From Flavobacterium sp. A45 (GTDB lineage Bacteria > Bacteroidota > Bacteroidia > Flavobacteriales > Flavobacteriaceae): a stretch of DNA of 36,760 nt. The notes under the pieces were generated by a model. It was not told the DNA's origin and did not search any database. It worked only from the letters and a program-made list of their open reading frames with translations. Location of the stretch: NCBI RefSeq assembly GCF_002001005.1, contig NZ_MUNX01000048.1, positions 1 to 36,760 of the forward strand, given 5' to 3'. This document shows, piece by piece, positions 7,664-17,001 of this stretch; the stretch's first letter is position 1, and every line of letters begins with the position of its first letter. The position numbers and the translations under genes were made by a program.

Positions 7664-9001
7664 ATGATAAAGAAATTAATATTAGGGGCTCTGCTTATCG
7701 GAACTTCGATAGTGGGCAATACGCAGAATAAAATTCAAACGAAGGATATTGCTGAAAAAATGAAATGGTTTGAAGATGCTAAGTTGGGTATTTTCATTCA
7801 TGCCGGAATCTATTCAGTAGCCGATGTTTCGGAATCTTGGAGTTTTCATAACGGAAATATTTCTGTTGATGATTATATGAAGCAGCAAAAAAGTTACACC
7901 CTGAGTAATTATGATCCAGCAGCTTGGGCACAAATGATCAAAGATTGCGGTGCAAGATATTGTGTGATAACAACGAAACACCACGACGGGGTAGCGATGT
8001 ACGACACCAAATTGGGTAAATTGAGTTCGGTAAAAACAACTCCTGCCAAAAAAGACATGATTAAACCTTTATTCGAAGAATTGCGAAAAAGAGACGTGAA
8101 ATGCGGAGCTTACTTCTCATTAATCGACTGGACGCATAATGATTATCCTGACTTTTTGAAAGAAAAGAAACGTTACGACATCAAGAAAGAACCGGCTCGT
8201 TGGGAGCGTTTCCAAAAGTTCTTTCAAGGACAAATAAAGGAAATCTCTGATTGGTACAATCCTGATTTGTGGTGGTTTGATGGTGACTGGGAGCACAGTG
8301 CCGAAGAATGGCAAGCAGAAAAAACACGTAAAATGATGTTGGACAGAAACCCAAATACCATCATTAACGGTCGTTTGCAAGGATATGGAGACTACGATAC
8401 TCCGGAACAAAATTTCCCTGTGGTGCGACCTGCATACAAATGGTGGGAATTGTGTATGACAATGAATGAAAACTGGGGTTACCGTGTAAGCGACAATAAC
8501 TGGAAAACACCTTATGAAATCATTACCATTTTTGTGGATGCTGTTTCAAATGGAGGAAATTTATTATTAGACATTGGACCAAAACCTGACGGAACTTATC
8601 CAGAAACAGTTGTTTCTACATTGAAAGAATTAGGGGATTGGAACAAAAGAAACGGAGAAGGTATTTTCGGAACTATCCCTGGAATTCCACAAGGACATTT
8701 CTACGGGCCAACAACTTTGTCCAAAGATTCAAAAACACTATATTTATTTGTTCACGGAAAAACTTCCGGACAAGTATTGTTGAAAGGATTGGATAATAAA
8801 ATTCAGGATATTACTGTTTTGGGTTCCAATGTAAAACTGACTCATAAAGTAGTAGGTAAAATTTCGTGGAGTGCCGTTCCAGGGTTGGTATATATTGACT
8901 TACCGGAAACTGCGATTGATAAATATGTGACTTGTATTAAAGTAACATTAGACGCACCAATTAAATTATACAGAGGCCACGGTGGTTTCTTGACGAATTA
9001 A
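7664..9001 (+). CDS. GH29 alpha-L-fucosidase (second of three)
   Basis: Exported 445-residue GH29 enzyme and the last gene of the first operon, 26 bp after the GH2 gene. It has a signal peptide (to about residue 20, GNTQ), LGIFIHAGIYS near 41-51, TTKHHDGVAMYD near 103-114, and PDLWWFDGDWE near 200-210. Asp206 is the predicted nucleophile. The pocket segments differ clearly from the other two GH29 proteins here (AGIYS versus MGLYS and FGPYS; FDGDW versus LDGGW and FDGHW), so it probably acts on a different fucose linkage. A strong hairpin terminator follows directly. Confidence 0.92.
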   Translation: MIKKLILGALLIGTSIVGNTQNKIQTKDIAEKMKWFEDAKLGIFIHAGIYSVADVSESWSFHNGNISVDDYMKQQKSYTLSNYDPAAWAQMIKDCGARYCVITTKHHDGVAMYDTKLGKLSSVKTTPAKKDMIKPLFEELRKRDVKCGAYFSLIDWTHNDYPDFLKEKKRYDIKKEPARWERFQKFFQGQIKEISDWYNPDLWWFDGDWEHSAEEWQAEKTRKMMLDRNPNTIINGRLQGYGDYDTPEQNFPVVRPAYKWWELCMTMNENWGYRVSDNNWKTPYEIITIFVDAVSNGGNLLLDIGPKPDGTYPETVVSTLKELGDWNKRNGEGIFGTIPGIPQGHFYGPTTLSKDSKTLYLFVHGKTSGQVLLKGLDNKIQDITVLGSNVKLTHKVVGKISWSAVPGLVYIDLPETAIDKYVTCIKVTLDAPIKLYRGHGGFLTN

Positions 9002-9012
9002 TAGAGAATATG

Positions 9013-9050
9013 AAAATGTCATCTTCATTTTTCGGGGATGACATTTTTTT
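9013..9050 (+). terminator. Rho-independent terminator after first operon
   Basis: A perfect 11-bp stem pairs AAAATGTCATC (9013-9023) with GATGACATTTT (9037-9047) around a 13-nt loop, and the T-run continues to 9050. It lies 12 bp after the stop codon of the second GH29 gene, so the upstream six genes look like one transcription unit ending here. Confidence 0.85.
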
Positions 9051-9169
9051 ATCAAATTCATTTAAACGATTTAGTAAAAAAGTCAAAATGAATTGAAAAT
9101 ATAAGCAGTATTGAAGGTTTGCTCTTCGACAATTGAACAGGATAATATAATTGAATGGTTATCAGTAAC

Positions 9170-11836
9170 ATGAAAAAAACAATTTTATTTTTAGCGCTTT
9201 CGCTTTTGCCTTTTGAGGGTATTGGTCAGAAAAAAAGTAAATCAGAGACTCCAAAAGTGAATGAAGTCATCGTGGTTTTCAAAACGCATTTTGATATTGG
9301 TTATACCGATTGGTCGGATAATGTGAGGTACAATTATGCGAATTCGATGGTGACCAGTGCATTGAAAACAATAGATGAGTCAAAACATTTACCTAAAGAC
9401 CAACAATTCAAATGGACTGTTTCGGGCTGGCCAATGAAGGAAATGCTCTTGAAGTCGAATCCGGAAGTGAAAACTAAAATTGAAAAAGCTATAAAAGACG
9501 GAAACCTTTTTGTTCATGCACTGCCTTTTTCGATGGAAACAGAAGCTGTCGATTTGGAGCCATTAGTACAATCGTTGGGCTACGCTTCAAAAATACACCG
9601 TGATTTAGGATTGCCTTTGGCTATCGACGCAAAAATGTCGGATGTGCCGAGTCATTCGTGGATTGTTCCAACACTGTTGAACAATGCTGGAGTTAAATTC
9701 TTGCACATTGGTTGTAATCCGGCTTCGATGTCGCCTAAAGTTCCATTGCTGTTTTGGTGGGAAGGTCCAGACAAATCAAAGTTGATGACTTTCTATTTTG
9801 GAGAATATTACGGAACAAGTCCAGCACCGCCAAAAGACTGGGCACACAAAACCTGGTTGGCAATTATTCAGACCAACGATAATTCTGGTGCTCAGACGTA
9901 TGAAGAGTACAGAAAAGCGGTAGAAGAAATTCAAAAACTTAATCCTGGAGCCAAAGTAAGAGTTGGTAGTCTGGCGGATTTTTACAATACTATTAGTAAA
10001 GAAAATCCAAAACTGGAAACCATCAAGGGGGATATGCCAGATACTTGGATTCATGGTTATATGTCGATGCCACGCGAAATGAAAGCGAGTCGTGCTTTGA
10101 GTAAATCTACTTTAAATTTGGAAGCGTTCAGTACTTTGTCAACTATTTGGGGACAAAAAGAAGAAGAACCAATACAGAAAATGGTGAACGAATCTTTAGA
10201 AGGAATTCATTTGTTTGACGAACATACTTTTGGCTTGGCCATGAGCCATGGACATTCAGGATATTGGGCGTATGGCAATGAATTTGAAAAATTGAGAGCC
10301 AAAGGATATTATGACATCATAGAATATTCTTGGAAAGAAAAAGGAAATCACGTTACAGCTTCCGAAAAATTAATTTTGCCAGCGTTCAGCAGGGAATTAA
10401 AACGTTTGGCAACATCCGTAAATGTTGAAGGGGAGCGTATTGTAGTGTACAATCCATTGCCTTGGGAACGCAATGATATGGTAACTCTTCAGACAGGTAC
10501 AGCCTTTAAAAAATCATTGAAGAACGTTACGACAGGTGAAATTATTCCAATTATCAAAAACAAAAACATTTTGCAGTTCCAAGCCAATATGATTCCGGCC
10601 ATGGGGTATGCGACTTTTGTTTCGACAGATGAAGAAGCGCCTGCAGCAAAATCAAGTCTATCGTTTGATGCTGATAAAGGAATAATGGAGAATGCTTTTT
10701 TCAAAATCACTTTCGACAAACAAAACGGAACTATCAAATCATTGGTTGACAAAAAATCGAACAAAGAAATGGTAAATGCCAATTCGGAATACAAATTCGG
10801 TCAATATATAAACGAAAGATTTGCCAAAACGCAAACGGATAAATACGCCAAGGATTATATCAAAGCAGGTTGGAATTGGGCGTATCAGGAATTGGGAAGA
10901 ATCAATCTTGATGATACACCGTACAAAAAATCATCAGGGAAGAATGCTGAAATCGAATTTTCTAAAGATGGATTGTCGGTTTCGGCCACGATGAAATTTA
11001 AAGGAGATACTGATTTAAACCACAACTATTCAATGGTTTTTACTTTGTATGAAAACAAACCTGCTGTAGAAGTGATTTGGAGCATTAGCGGAAAACCTGC
11101 CGAAGCATGGCCAGAAGGTGGATGGATCAGTTTTCCTTTTAACATTGAGAATACACAGTTTAAATTGGGACGTTTGGGAGGTGTAATCGATCCTGTAAAA
11201 GATATTGTGAAAAATTCTAATCTGGATTACGGTTTCATAAACACCGGTGTTGGAGTTTTGGACAAAAACAACCAAGGTTTCGGGGTTACATCTGCAGACG
11301 TACCAGGAGTGAGTTTAGACCGTCCCGGATTGTGGAAATATTCAACCGATTTTATTCCTCAAAAAGGAAATGTGTTTTTTAACCTTTACAATAATCAATG
11401 GAGTACCAATTTTACCGAATGGGTTGAAGGCTCTTGGACTGCAAAATTCTATGTGTGGAGCATCGAAAATTATACTGACGGAAGTTCAATTGTTGTTCCT
11501 TCAGAGGAAATCAGAAATCCATTGATGGTATCGTATGCAGGTGGAGCAGCTGGTAAAATTTCGGCTTCTGCCAAAGGAATTTCAGTGTCAGAAAAAGGTG
11601 TTTTGGTTACTTTCTTCGGAAAAAATAGAGATGGTGAAGGAGACTTGGTGAGACTTTGGGAACAAAATGGAAAAGATACAGTTTGTACCGTGACTTTGCC
11701 ACAAGGTAGCAACTACAAAACAGCTCAATTCTGTGATTTGAGAGGAGAAGAAAAAGGAGAAATTTTGTCGATTTCAAACAATGCAATTCAAGTAAAATTC
11801 AGAGCAAATCAACCGGTTTCTTTGATTTTGAAATAA
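9170..11836 (+). CDS. GH38-like alpha-mannosidase
   Basis: Exported protein of 888 residues from the ATG at 9170. That start gives a clean signal peptide (MKKTILFLALSLLPF, cleavage near IGQ); the in-frame ATG at 9155 adds only five residues. FKTHFDIGYTD near 38-47 supplies the His-x-Asp pair (His40, Asp42) of the GH38 zinc site. MSDVPSHSW near 156-164 matches the conserved D-x-x-GHS region, with Asp158 as likely nucleophile. AMSHGHSGYWAYGNEF provides a later histidine-rich zinc-ligand segment. The C-terminal half is beta-rich, as in GH38. The motifs deviate from the classical HxDxGW, and the protein resembles the GH38-like DUF5054 group. It is the only alpha-mannosidase candidate in the window. 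It follows a terminator and so needs its own promoter or read-through. Confidence 0.8.
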   Translation: MKKTILFLALSLLPFEGIGQKKSKSETPKVNEVIVVFKTHFDIGYTDWSDNVRYNYANSMVTSALKTIDESKHLPKDQQFKWTVSGWPMKEMLLKSNPEVKTKIEKAIKDGNLFVHALPFSMETEAVDLEPLVQSLGYASKIHRDLGLPLAIDAKMSDVPSHSWIVPTLLNNAGVKFLHIGCNPASMSPKVPLLFWWEGPDKSKLMTFYFGEYYGTSPAPPKDWAHKTWLAIIQTNDNSGAQTYEEYRKAVEEIQKLNPGAKVRVGSLADFYNTISKENPKLETIKGDMPDTWIHGYMSMPREMKASRALSKSTLNLEAFSTLSTIWGQKEEEPIQKMVNESLEGIHLFDEHTFGLAMSHGHSGYWAYGNEFEKLRAKGYYDIIEYSWKEKGNHVTASEKLILPAFSRELKRLATSVNVEGERIVVYNPLPWERNDMVTLQTGTAFKKSLKNVTTGEIIPIIKNKNILQFQANMIPAMGYATFVSTDEEAPAAKSSLSFDADKGIMENAFFKITFDKQNGTIKSLVDKKSNKEMVNANSEYKFGQYINERFAKTQTDKYAKDYIKAGWNWAYQELGRINLDDTPYKKSSGKNAEIEFSKDGLSVSATMKFKGDTDLNHNYSMVFTLYENKPAVEVIWSISGKPAEAWPEGGWISFPFNIENTQFKLGRLGGVIDPVKDIVKNSNLDYGFINTGVGVLDKNNQGFGVTSADVPGVSLDRPGLWKYSTDFIPQKGNVFFNLYNNQWSTNFTEWVEGSWTAKFYVWSIENYTDGSSIVVPSEEIRNPLMVSYAGGAAGKISASAKGISVSEKGVLVTFFGKNRDGEGDLVRLWEQNGKDTVCTVTLPQGSNYKTAQFCDLRGEEKGEILSISNNAIQVKFRANQPVSLILK

Positions 11837-11844
11837 AGCTTTAG

Positions 11845-11879
11845 TCATTGGCTTTTGGCAATTAGTCAAAAGCCAATGA
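11845..11879. repeat. 13-bp perfect inverted repeat (intergenic hairpin)
   Basis: TCATTGGCTTTTG (11845-11857) and CAAAAGCCAATGA (11867-11879) form a perfect 13-bp stem with a 9-nt loop, starting 8 bp after the GH38 stop codon. Only ATTTAT follows, not a clean T-run, so it is a weak terminator or an mRNA-stabilising hairpin. The following GCGGTTAGCCAATAGC reuses the same GCCAAT words, suggestive of a palindromic intergenic repeat. Confidence 0.6.
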
Positions 11880-11950
11880 TTTATAATAACTTATGGTTTC
11901 GGCCATAATAATATTCAAATGCGCCTTAGCGGTTAGCCAATAGCAAAGAC

Positions 11951-14620
11951 ATGAACAAAAAAGCACTTTTACTATTTTTCCTTTTGGGAACTCCGATGTT
12001 GTTTTCCCAAAACACACCAAAGTATAAAAATCCGAAATTACCGGTTGAAGAACGCGTTCAGGATTTATTGTCCCGAATGACACCAGAAGAAAAATTCTGG
12101 CAGATGTATATGATTCCAGGGGATTTGTCTGACGGTACCGATAACTACAAAAACGGAATTTTCGGTTTTCAGGTAAGTGCCAAAGGTAGTGCCGATGCAG
12201 GTAATCAAATTTTGGATTACAGTGCGGCGAGTAACGCTCAGGAAACGGTAAAATTGATTAACAAAATACAGAAACATTTTGTTGAAAAAACACGTCTCGG
12301 CATTCCTATTATTGCTTTTGACGAAGCATTGCACGGATTGGTAAGAGACGGAGCAACTGCTTTCCCTCAATCCATTTCATTGGCGGCGACATTCGATACT
12401 GGATTAATGAAACGTGTTTCGACTGCCATTGCATTGGAATCTAAAAGCCGTGGAATTCGTCAAATTTTATCACCCGTTGTGAATCTTGCCTCTGATGTTC
12501 GTTGGGGACGTGTGGAAGAAACTTACGGGGAAGATCCTTTTCTTTCTTCAAAAATGGGTGTCGCTTATGTGTCGTCTTTTGAAGAAAGAGGAGTAATCAC
12601 AACCCCAAAGCATTTCTTGGCAAATAGCGGAGACGGAGGTCGTGACAGTTACCCGATTGATTATAACGAACGTTATTTGGAGGAATATCAGTTTCCACCT
12701 TTCAGAGCTTGTTTTACTGAAGGAGGAAGTCGTAGTGTGATGACTTCGTACAACACTGTGAGTGGAAGTCCTTGTACGGCCAGTGATTGGTTGTTGAACA
12801 AAAAACTGAAAGGCGAAATGAATTTTAAAGGATTCATTATCTCAGATGCAAATGCTGTTGGAGGCGGAAATGTATTGCATTATACTGCCAAAGATTATCC
12901 TGAGTCGGGAGCTAATGCCATTAATAACGGTTTGGATGTGATTTTCCAGTCGGCTTACGAACATTACAAATTGTTTCAACCGCCTTTCCTTGACGGAAGA
13001 ATTGATACCAAAAATATTGACGAATCAGTAGCAAGAGTATTGCGATTGAAATTTGAATTGGGATTGTTTGAACATCCATATGCAGATGAAAAAGAAACCA
13101 ACAAATGGAACGGAAATCCTGCTCACAAATTATTGTCTAGAGAAGCTGCCGAAAAAGGGATGGTCTTGTTGAAAAATGAGAATAAGGTATTGCCTTTACA
13201 AAAGAATATTAAATCAATTGCCTTAATCGGAAACGATATTACCGAAGCACGTTTGGGCGGTTACAGCGGACCCGGAAACGGAAAAGTGAGTATGCTTGAC
13301 GGAATCAAAAGCAAATTGGGTAAATCGGTTGCAATCAATCTGGCCGAAGGTTGTGCGAGAAAAAGCACTGATTATGTTCCTGTTCCGTCCGCTAATTTAG
13401 TCACTGTTGAAAAAGGGAAATCAGTGAATGGTTTGTCCGGAGAATATTTCAATAATGTGCAATTGAGCGGAAGCCCCGCTTTGGCACGATTAGACAACGC
13501 TATAAATTTTGATTGGACTTTGTATTCACCGGATCAGACAAAAATTAATTACGATTTTTATTCTGCCAAATGGAGCGGAAAAATAAAATCGCCAGCAACA
13601 GGAACTTACAAAATTGGTTTTGAAGGCAATGACGGTTACCGTTTATATTTGAACGGAAAACTAATTATCGATAATTGGAAAAGCCAAACATACTCAACTA
13701 AATTGGTCGATTTCAATTTTGAAAAAGACAAAGAATATGATATCAAAGTGGAGTTTTTTGAATCACAAGGTTATACCAAATTCAAATTGGTTTGGAATAT
13801 TGGTGTAAATAACGATTGGCAAAGAAAAATTGACGAAGCCGTTGTGGCTGCCAAAAAATCGGATGTGGTGATGATCGCAGCCGGAATCGAAGAAGGTGAG
13901 TTCAATGACAGAGCCTATTTAGGTTTGTTAGGACATCAGGAAGAATTGATCAACGCTGTTGCTGCAACCGGAAAACCTGTTGTAGTGCTTTTGGTGGGAG
14001 GAAGTGCCATCACAATGGACAAATGGATTAACAATGTACCAGCGATTTTGGATGTTTGGTATCCTGGAGAAGATGGAGGAAATGCCGTGGCAAATATCCT
14101 TTTTGGAGACAAAAATCCTGCAGGACGTTTACCAATTACTTTCCCTGTTTTTGAAGGGCAATTGCCTTTGGTGTACAACCATAAACCAACAGGTCGTTCG
14201 GATGATTATACCAATTTGAATGGTGCGCCTTTATTCCCGTTCGGGTATGGATTGAGTTACTCGACTTTTGAATACAGTAATATTAGATTTGATAGAAAGC
14301 AAATCGGAAAGGCAGAAACTACAAAAGTGTATTGTACCATTAAAAACACAAGTAACATTGATGGTGACGAAGTGGTTCAATTGTATGTAAGAGATGTTTT
14401 GGCATCCATTGCACAGCCAATTAAACAAATGAAAGGTTTCCAGAGAATTTCGCTGAAAGCGGGAGAATCAAAAGAAATTTCGTTTGAAATCAACAAAGAA
14501 ACGTTGCAAATGCTTAACGGTGAAATGAAATGGGTAGTTGAAGCTGGCGATTTTAGAATCATGATTGGTGCCTCATCAAGAGATATTAAGTTGAGAGATA
14601 TTCTTTCGGTTACGGAATAA
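11951..14620 (+). CDS. GH3 beta-glycosidase with inserted PA14 domain
   Basis: Exported GH3 enzyme of 889 residues with signal peptide MNKKALLLFFLLGTPMLFSQ. The N-terminal TIM barrel covers about 25-375. It contains IAFDEALHG near 121-129 and GFIISDANAVGG near 294-305, where Asp299 is the predicted nucleophile. The alpha/beta sandwich starts at about 395 (AAEKGMVLLKNE). A PA14 domain (about 493-625, GLSGEYFNN onward, with YKIGFEGNDGYRLYLNG) is inserted in it, as in several beta-glucosidases where PA14 shapes substrate access. A fibronectin-like C-terminal domain lies at about 790-885. GH3 activities include beta-glucosidase, beta-xylosidase and beta-N-acetylglucosaminidase; the exact one is not evident here. 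It is co-directional with the GH38-like gene, 114 bp upstream. Confidence 0.88.
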   Translation: MNKKALLLFFLLGTPMLFSQNTPKYKNPKLPVEERVQDLLSRMTPEEKFWQMYMIPGDLSDGTDNYKNGIFGFQVSAKGSADAGNQILDYSAASNAQETVKLINKIQKHFVEKTRLGIPIIAFDEALHGLVRDGATAFPQSISLAATFDTGLMKRVSTAIALESKSRGIRQILSPVVNLASDVRWGRVEETYGEDPFLSSKMGVAYVSSFEERGVITTPKHFLANSGDGGRDSYPIDYNERYLEEYQFPPFRACFTEGGSRSVMTSYNTVSGSPCTASDWLLNKKLKGEMNFKGFIISDANAVGGGNVLHYTAKDYPESGANAINNGLDVIFQSAYEHYKLFQPPFLDGRIDTKNIDESVARVLRLKFELGLFEHPYADEKETNKWNGNPAHKLLSREAAEKGMVLLKNENKVLPLQKNIKSIALIGNDITEARLGGYSGPGNGKVSMLDGIKSKLGKSVAINLAEGCARKSTDYVPVPSANLVTVEKGKSVNGLSGEYFNNVQLSGSPALARLDNAINFDWTLYSPDQTKINYDFYSAKWSGKIKSPATGTYKIGFEGNDGYRLYLNGKLIIDNWKSQTYSTKLVDFNFEKDKEYDIKVEFFESQGYTKFKLVWNIGVNNDWQRKIDEAVVAAKKSDVVMIAAGIEEGEFNDRAYLGLLGHQEELINAVAATGKPVVVLLVGGSAITMDKWINNVPAILDVWYPGEDGGNAVANILFGDKNPAGRLPITFPVFEGQLPLVYNHKPTGRSDDYTNLNGAPLFPFGYGLSYSTFEYSNIRFDRKQIGKAETTKVYCTIKNTSNIDGDEVVQLYVRDVLASIAQPIKQMKGFQRISLKAGESKEISFEINKETLQMLNGEMKWVVEAGDFRIMIGASSRDIKLRDILSVTE

Positions 14621-14693
14621 TTATAAATTCAATTCAAAATCGGTTAAGGATTTATTTGAAAGAAGAAACTAGATATTAAAAATAATACTGAAA

Positions 14694-16961
14694 ATGAAAA
14701 AACTGCTATTGTCATTCTTCCTATTTTGTGTTGCAATTGTTTTTTCGCAAGATAAAAACAACTTCCCGAAAGAGGAGAACAATCTCATATTACAGGCTCC
14801 TATCGGTTCTTGGGATGAAGCAATTCCGTTGGGTAATGGACTTACAGGCGGACTTTTATGGGGAGGAAAAAGTACAATAAAACTTTCACTGGATAGAGGT
14901 GATTTGTGGGATGAGCGCACCAATGGTCCAAAAGAGTGGTGGAAAACTCAAACTTGGGTTAAAGGGGGCAATATGTGGGAAGACGCATATTATGGAGCGT
15001 ATCCAACCAAATTACCTGCCGGTGGAATCGAATTTACCTTGAATAACAACGCTGTCAAATCGTTTGAATTGAACAAACAAAAAGCAACTGGAATCGTTCA
15101 TCTTGCGAATGGGAAACAAGCCAACGTTTTTTTTAGCGCCATAAGACCGGTGGCAATATTCCGTATTTCGGATCAGGATTTGAAAGGATTCGAAGTCTTG
15201 AGTCCGTTACAGGTTTCTGCGAAATACAAAGGAAAATCAGCAGGACCAGAAAGTCATTCTGTGAATGCTTTGGGCTATCCCGAAGCGACAAATAGTTCGG
15301 AAGGTAACTCCAAATGGTATCTACAGCAGGCCGCCGAAGGGTTGGTGTATTGTGTGTATACCGAAACCCGTCATCTGAAAGGGGAGTCAATAATCGCTAT
15401 TTCCGTTACAACAAATCGTGATGGAGGCGACCCAGTGGCATTAGCAAAAAAACATTGTGCAGACGCACTTAATAACGGAATCGATAAATGTTTTTCGGAA
15501 CATGTAAAATGGTGGAAAGCATTTTGGGGACAGTCACAAATTATTCTGCCCGAAAAAAGGATGCAGGATTATTACACATTTGCCCGCTATTTATATGGCT
15601 CGGGTTCAAGAGGCGATGCTCCACCGATGCCTTTACAAGGAGTTTGGACTTCTGCGACTGGTAGTTTACCACCTTGGAAAGGTGATTATCACAGTGATTT
15701 GAATACCCAAATGACATATATCGCTTATCAAACTGCAGGAAATTTTGATGAAGGCAGCAGTTACCTGAACTTTCTTTGGAACAAAAGAGATCTTTGGCGC
15801 GCTTTCGCTAAAGATTTCTATGAAACGCCAGGATTGGCGGTTCCCGGAGTGATGACTGTTGCAGGTCAGCCTTTGGGAGGTTGGGGAGCTTACAGTTTGT
15901 CGCCTACGATGACTTCCTGGAATGCACACTTGTTTTACCTTCATTGGTTATACACGGCCGACGATACTTTCCTGAAAGAACGTGCATATCCTTGGTGCAA
16001 GGAAGCCGCAGAGTGTTTGCGAGGACTTTTGAAACTGGATAAAAATGGCAATTTAAAATTATTGAGATCTTCATCTCCTGAAATATTTGGGAACAAATGG
16101 TTGGAACCAAATACCAATTACGATTTGATGAGTATGAAAATGCATTTTTTGGCTGTGGCCGAAATGGCCGAAGCACAAGGATTGACTGCCGAAGCGAAAT
16201 CTTGGAATGAATTGGCTATCAAATTAGGCGATTTCCATGTTGCTTCCGATGGAGAATTGATGTTGGATTCAAAACTACTTTTGAGAGAACATCATCGTCA
16301 TCTATCCAATATAATCGGGATTTATCCTTTCAATCTGATCACTATTGAAGGAAGTAAGGAAGATCAAAGAAGAATCAATACTACTTTAAACCGCGAGGAA
16401 TGGAACGCACCAAAACATAACGAATGGTGTGGTTATTCTTGGGCGTGGATGTCCTGTATGCAGGCACGAGTGAGCAATGCGGAAAGTGCTTATCATCATC
16501 TTGATGTATTTGAAAAGGCTTATATTTTGAGAAACGGTTTCCATGTGAATCAAGATCAAACTCTTGATGCTCGTTACGGTTGGGGTGGCGGAAAGCCATT
16601 TACATTAGAGGGAAATTTTATCGCTATGCAAGCTATGCAGGAAATGTTGTTGCAGAGTTGGAGTGCAACACCTGGTAAACTTGATTCGGGGATTATTCGT
16701 ATTTTTCCGGCTACGCCAAAAGAATGGGCAGATATCTCGTTTACAGATTTGAGAGCTGAAGGCGGATACAAAGTTTCAGGTACCAGAAAAGACGGGAAAA
16801 TTACTTGGATTAGTATTACTGCAAAAAAAAGAGGAACTGTAAAAATCAAAGATAATTTTGAAGGGCAAACGCCTAAATGGAATTCTAAAGAAGTAAAATT
16901 TCAAAACGGGATCTATGAAATTCCTGTGGAAAGGGGTCAACGATTAGAAGCGCAGTTTTAA
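14694..16961 (+). CDS. GH95-like (alpha/alpha)6-barrel glycoside hydrolase
   Basis: Exported 755-residue protein with signal peptide MKKLLLSFFLFCVAIVFSQ. The N-terminal beta-sandwich carries EAIPLGNGLTGGLLWGG near 42-58, close to the GH95 start PxGNGxxGAMVFGG. The helical barrel has PPWKGDYHSDLNTQM near 326-340, SSSPE near 459-463, HRHLSNIIGIYP near 534-545 and TLEGNF near 637-642, all in GH95 order. Glu463 matches the GH95 general acid. However, the NxN pair reads Asp335-Leu-Asn337, and the IDGNF aspartate is Glu639. It may therefore be a divergent alpha-fucosidase or alpha-galactosidase, or a distinct family of the same clan. It sits between the GH3 and beta-helix genes in an unbroken operon. 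Confidence 0.72.
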   Translation: MKKLLLSFFLFCVAIVFSQDKNNFPKEENNLILQAPIGSWDEAIPLGNGLTGGLLWGGKSTIKLSLDRGDLWDERTNGPKEWWKTQTWVKGGNMWEDAYYGAYPTKLPAGGIEFTLNNNAVKSFELNKQKATGIVHLANGKQANVFFSAIRPVAIFRISDQDLKGFEVLSPLQVSAKYKGKSAGPESHSVNALGYPEATNSSEGNSKWYLQQAAEGLVYCVYTETRHLKGESIIAISVTTNRDGGDPVALAKKHCADALNNGIDKCFSEHVKWWKAFWGQSQIILPEKRMQDYYTFARYLYGSGSRGDAPPMPLQGVWTSATGSLPPWKGDYHSDLNTQMTYIAYQTAGNFDEGSSYLNFLWNKRDLWRAFAKDFYETPGLAVPGVMTVAGQPLGGWGAYSLSPTMTSWNAHLFYLHWLYTADDTFLKERAYPWCKEAAECLRGLLKLDKNGNLKLLRSSSPEIFGNKWLEPNTNYDLMSMKMHFLAVAEMAEAQGLTAEAKSWNELAIKLGDFHVASDGELMLDSKLLLREHHRHLSNIIGIYPFNLITIEGSKEDQRRINTTLNREEWNAPKHNEWCGYSWAWMSCMQARVSNAESAYHHLDVFEKAYILRNGFHVNQDQTLDARYGWGGGKPFTLEGNFIAMQAMQEMLLQSWSATPGKLDSGIIRIFPATPKEWADISFTDLRAEGGYKVSGTRKDGKITWISITAKKRGTVKIKDNFEGQTPKWNSKEVKFQNGIYEIPVERGQRLEAQF

Positions 16962-17001
16962 AGATTTCTTTTAAAGAAGCTACTATCAATATTAAAAATT
17001 T

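Noticed and set aside
9061..9075. TTTAAACGATTTAG ahead of the GH38 gene as another operator
   Set aside because: Only AAACG is shared with the palindrome and the second half is lost. In AT-rich DNA this is expected by chance.
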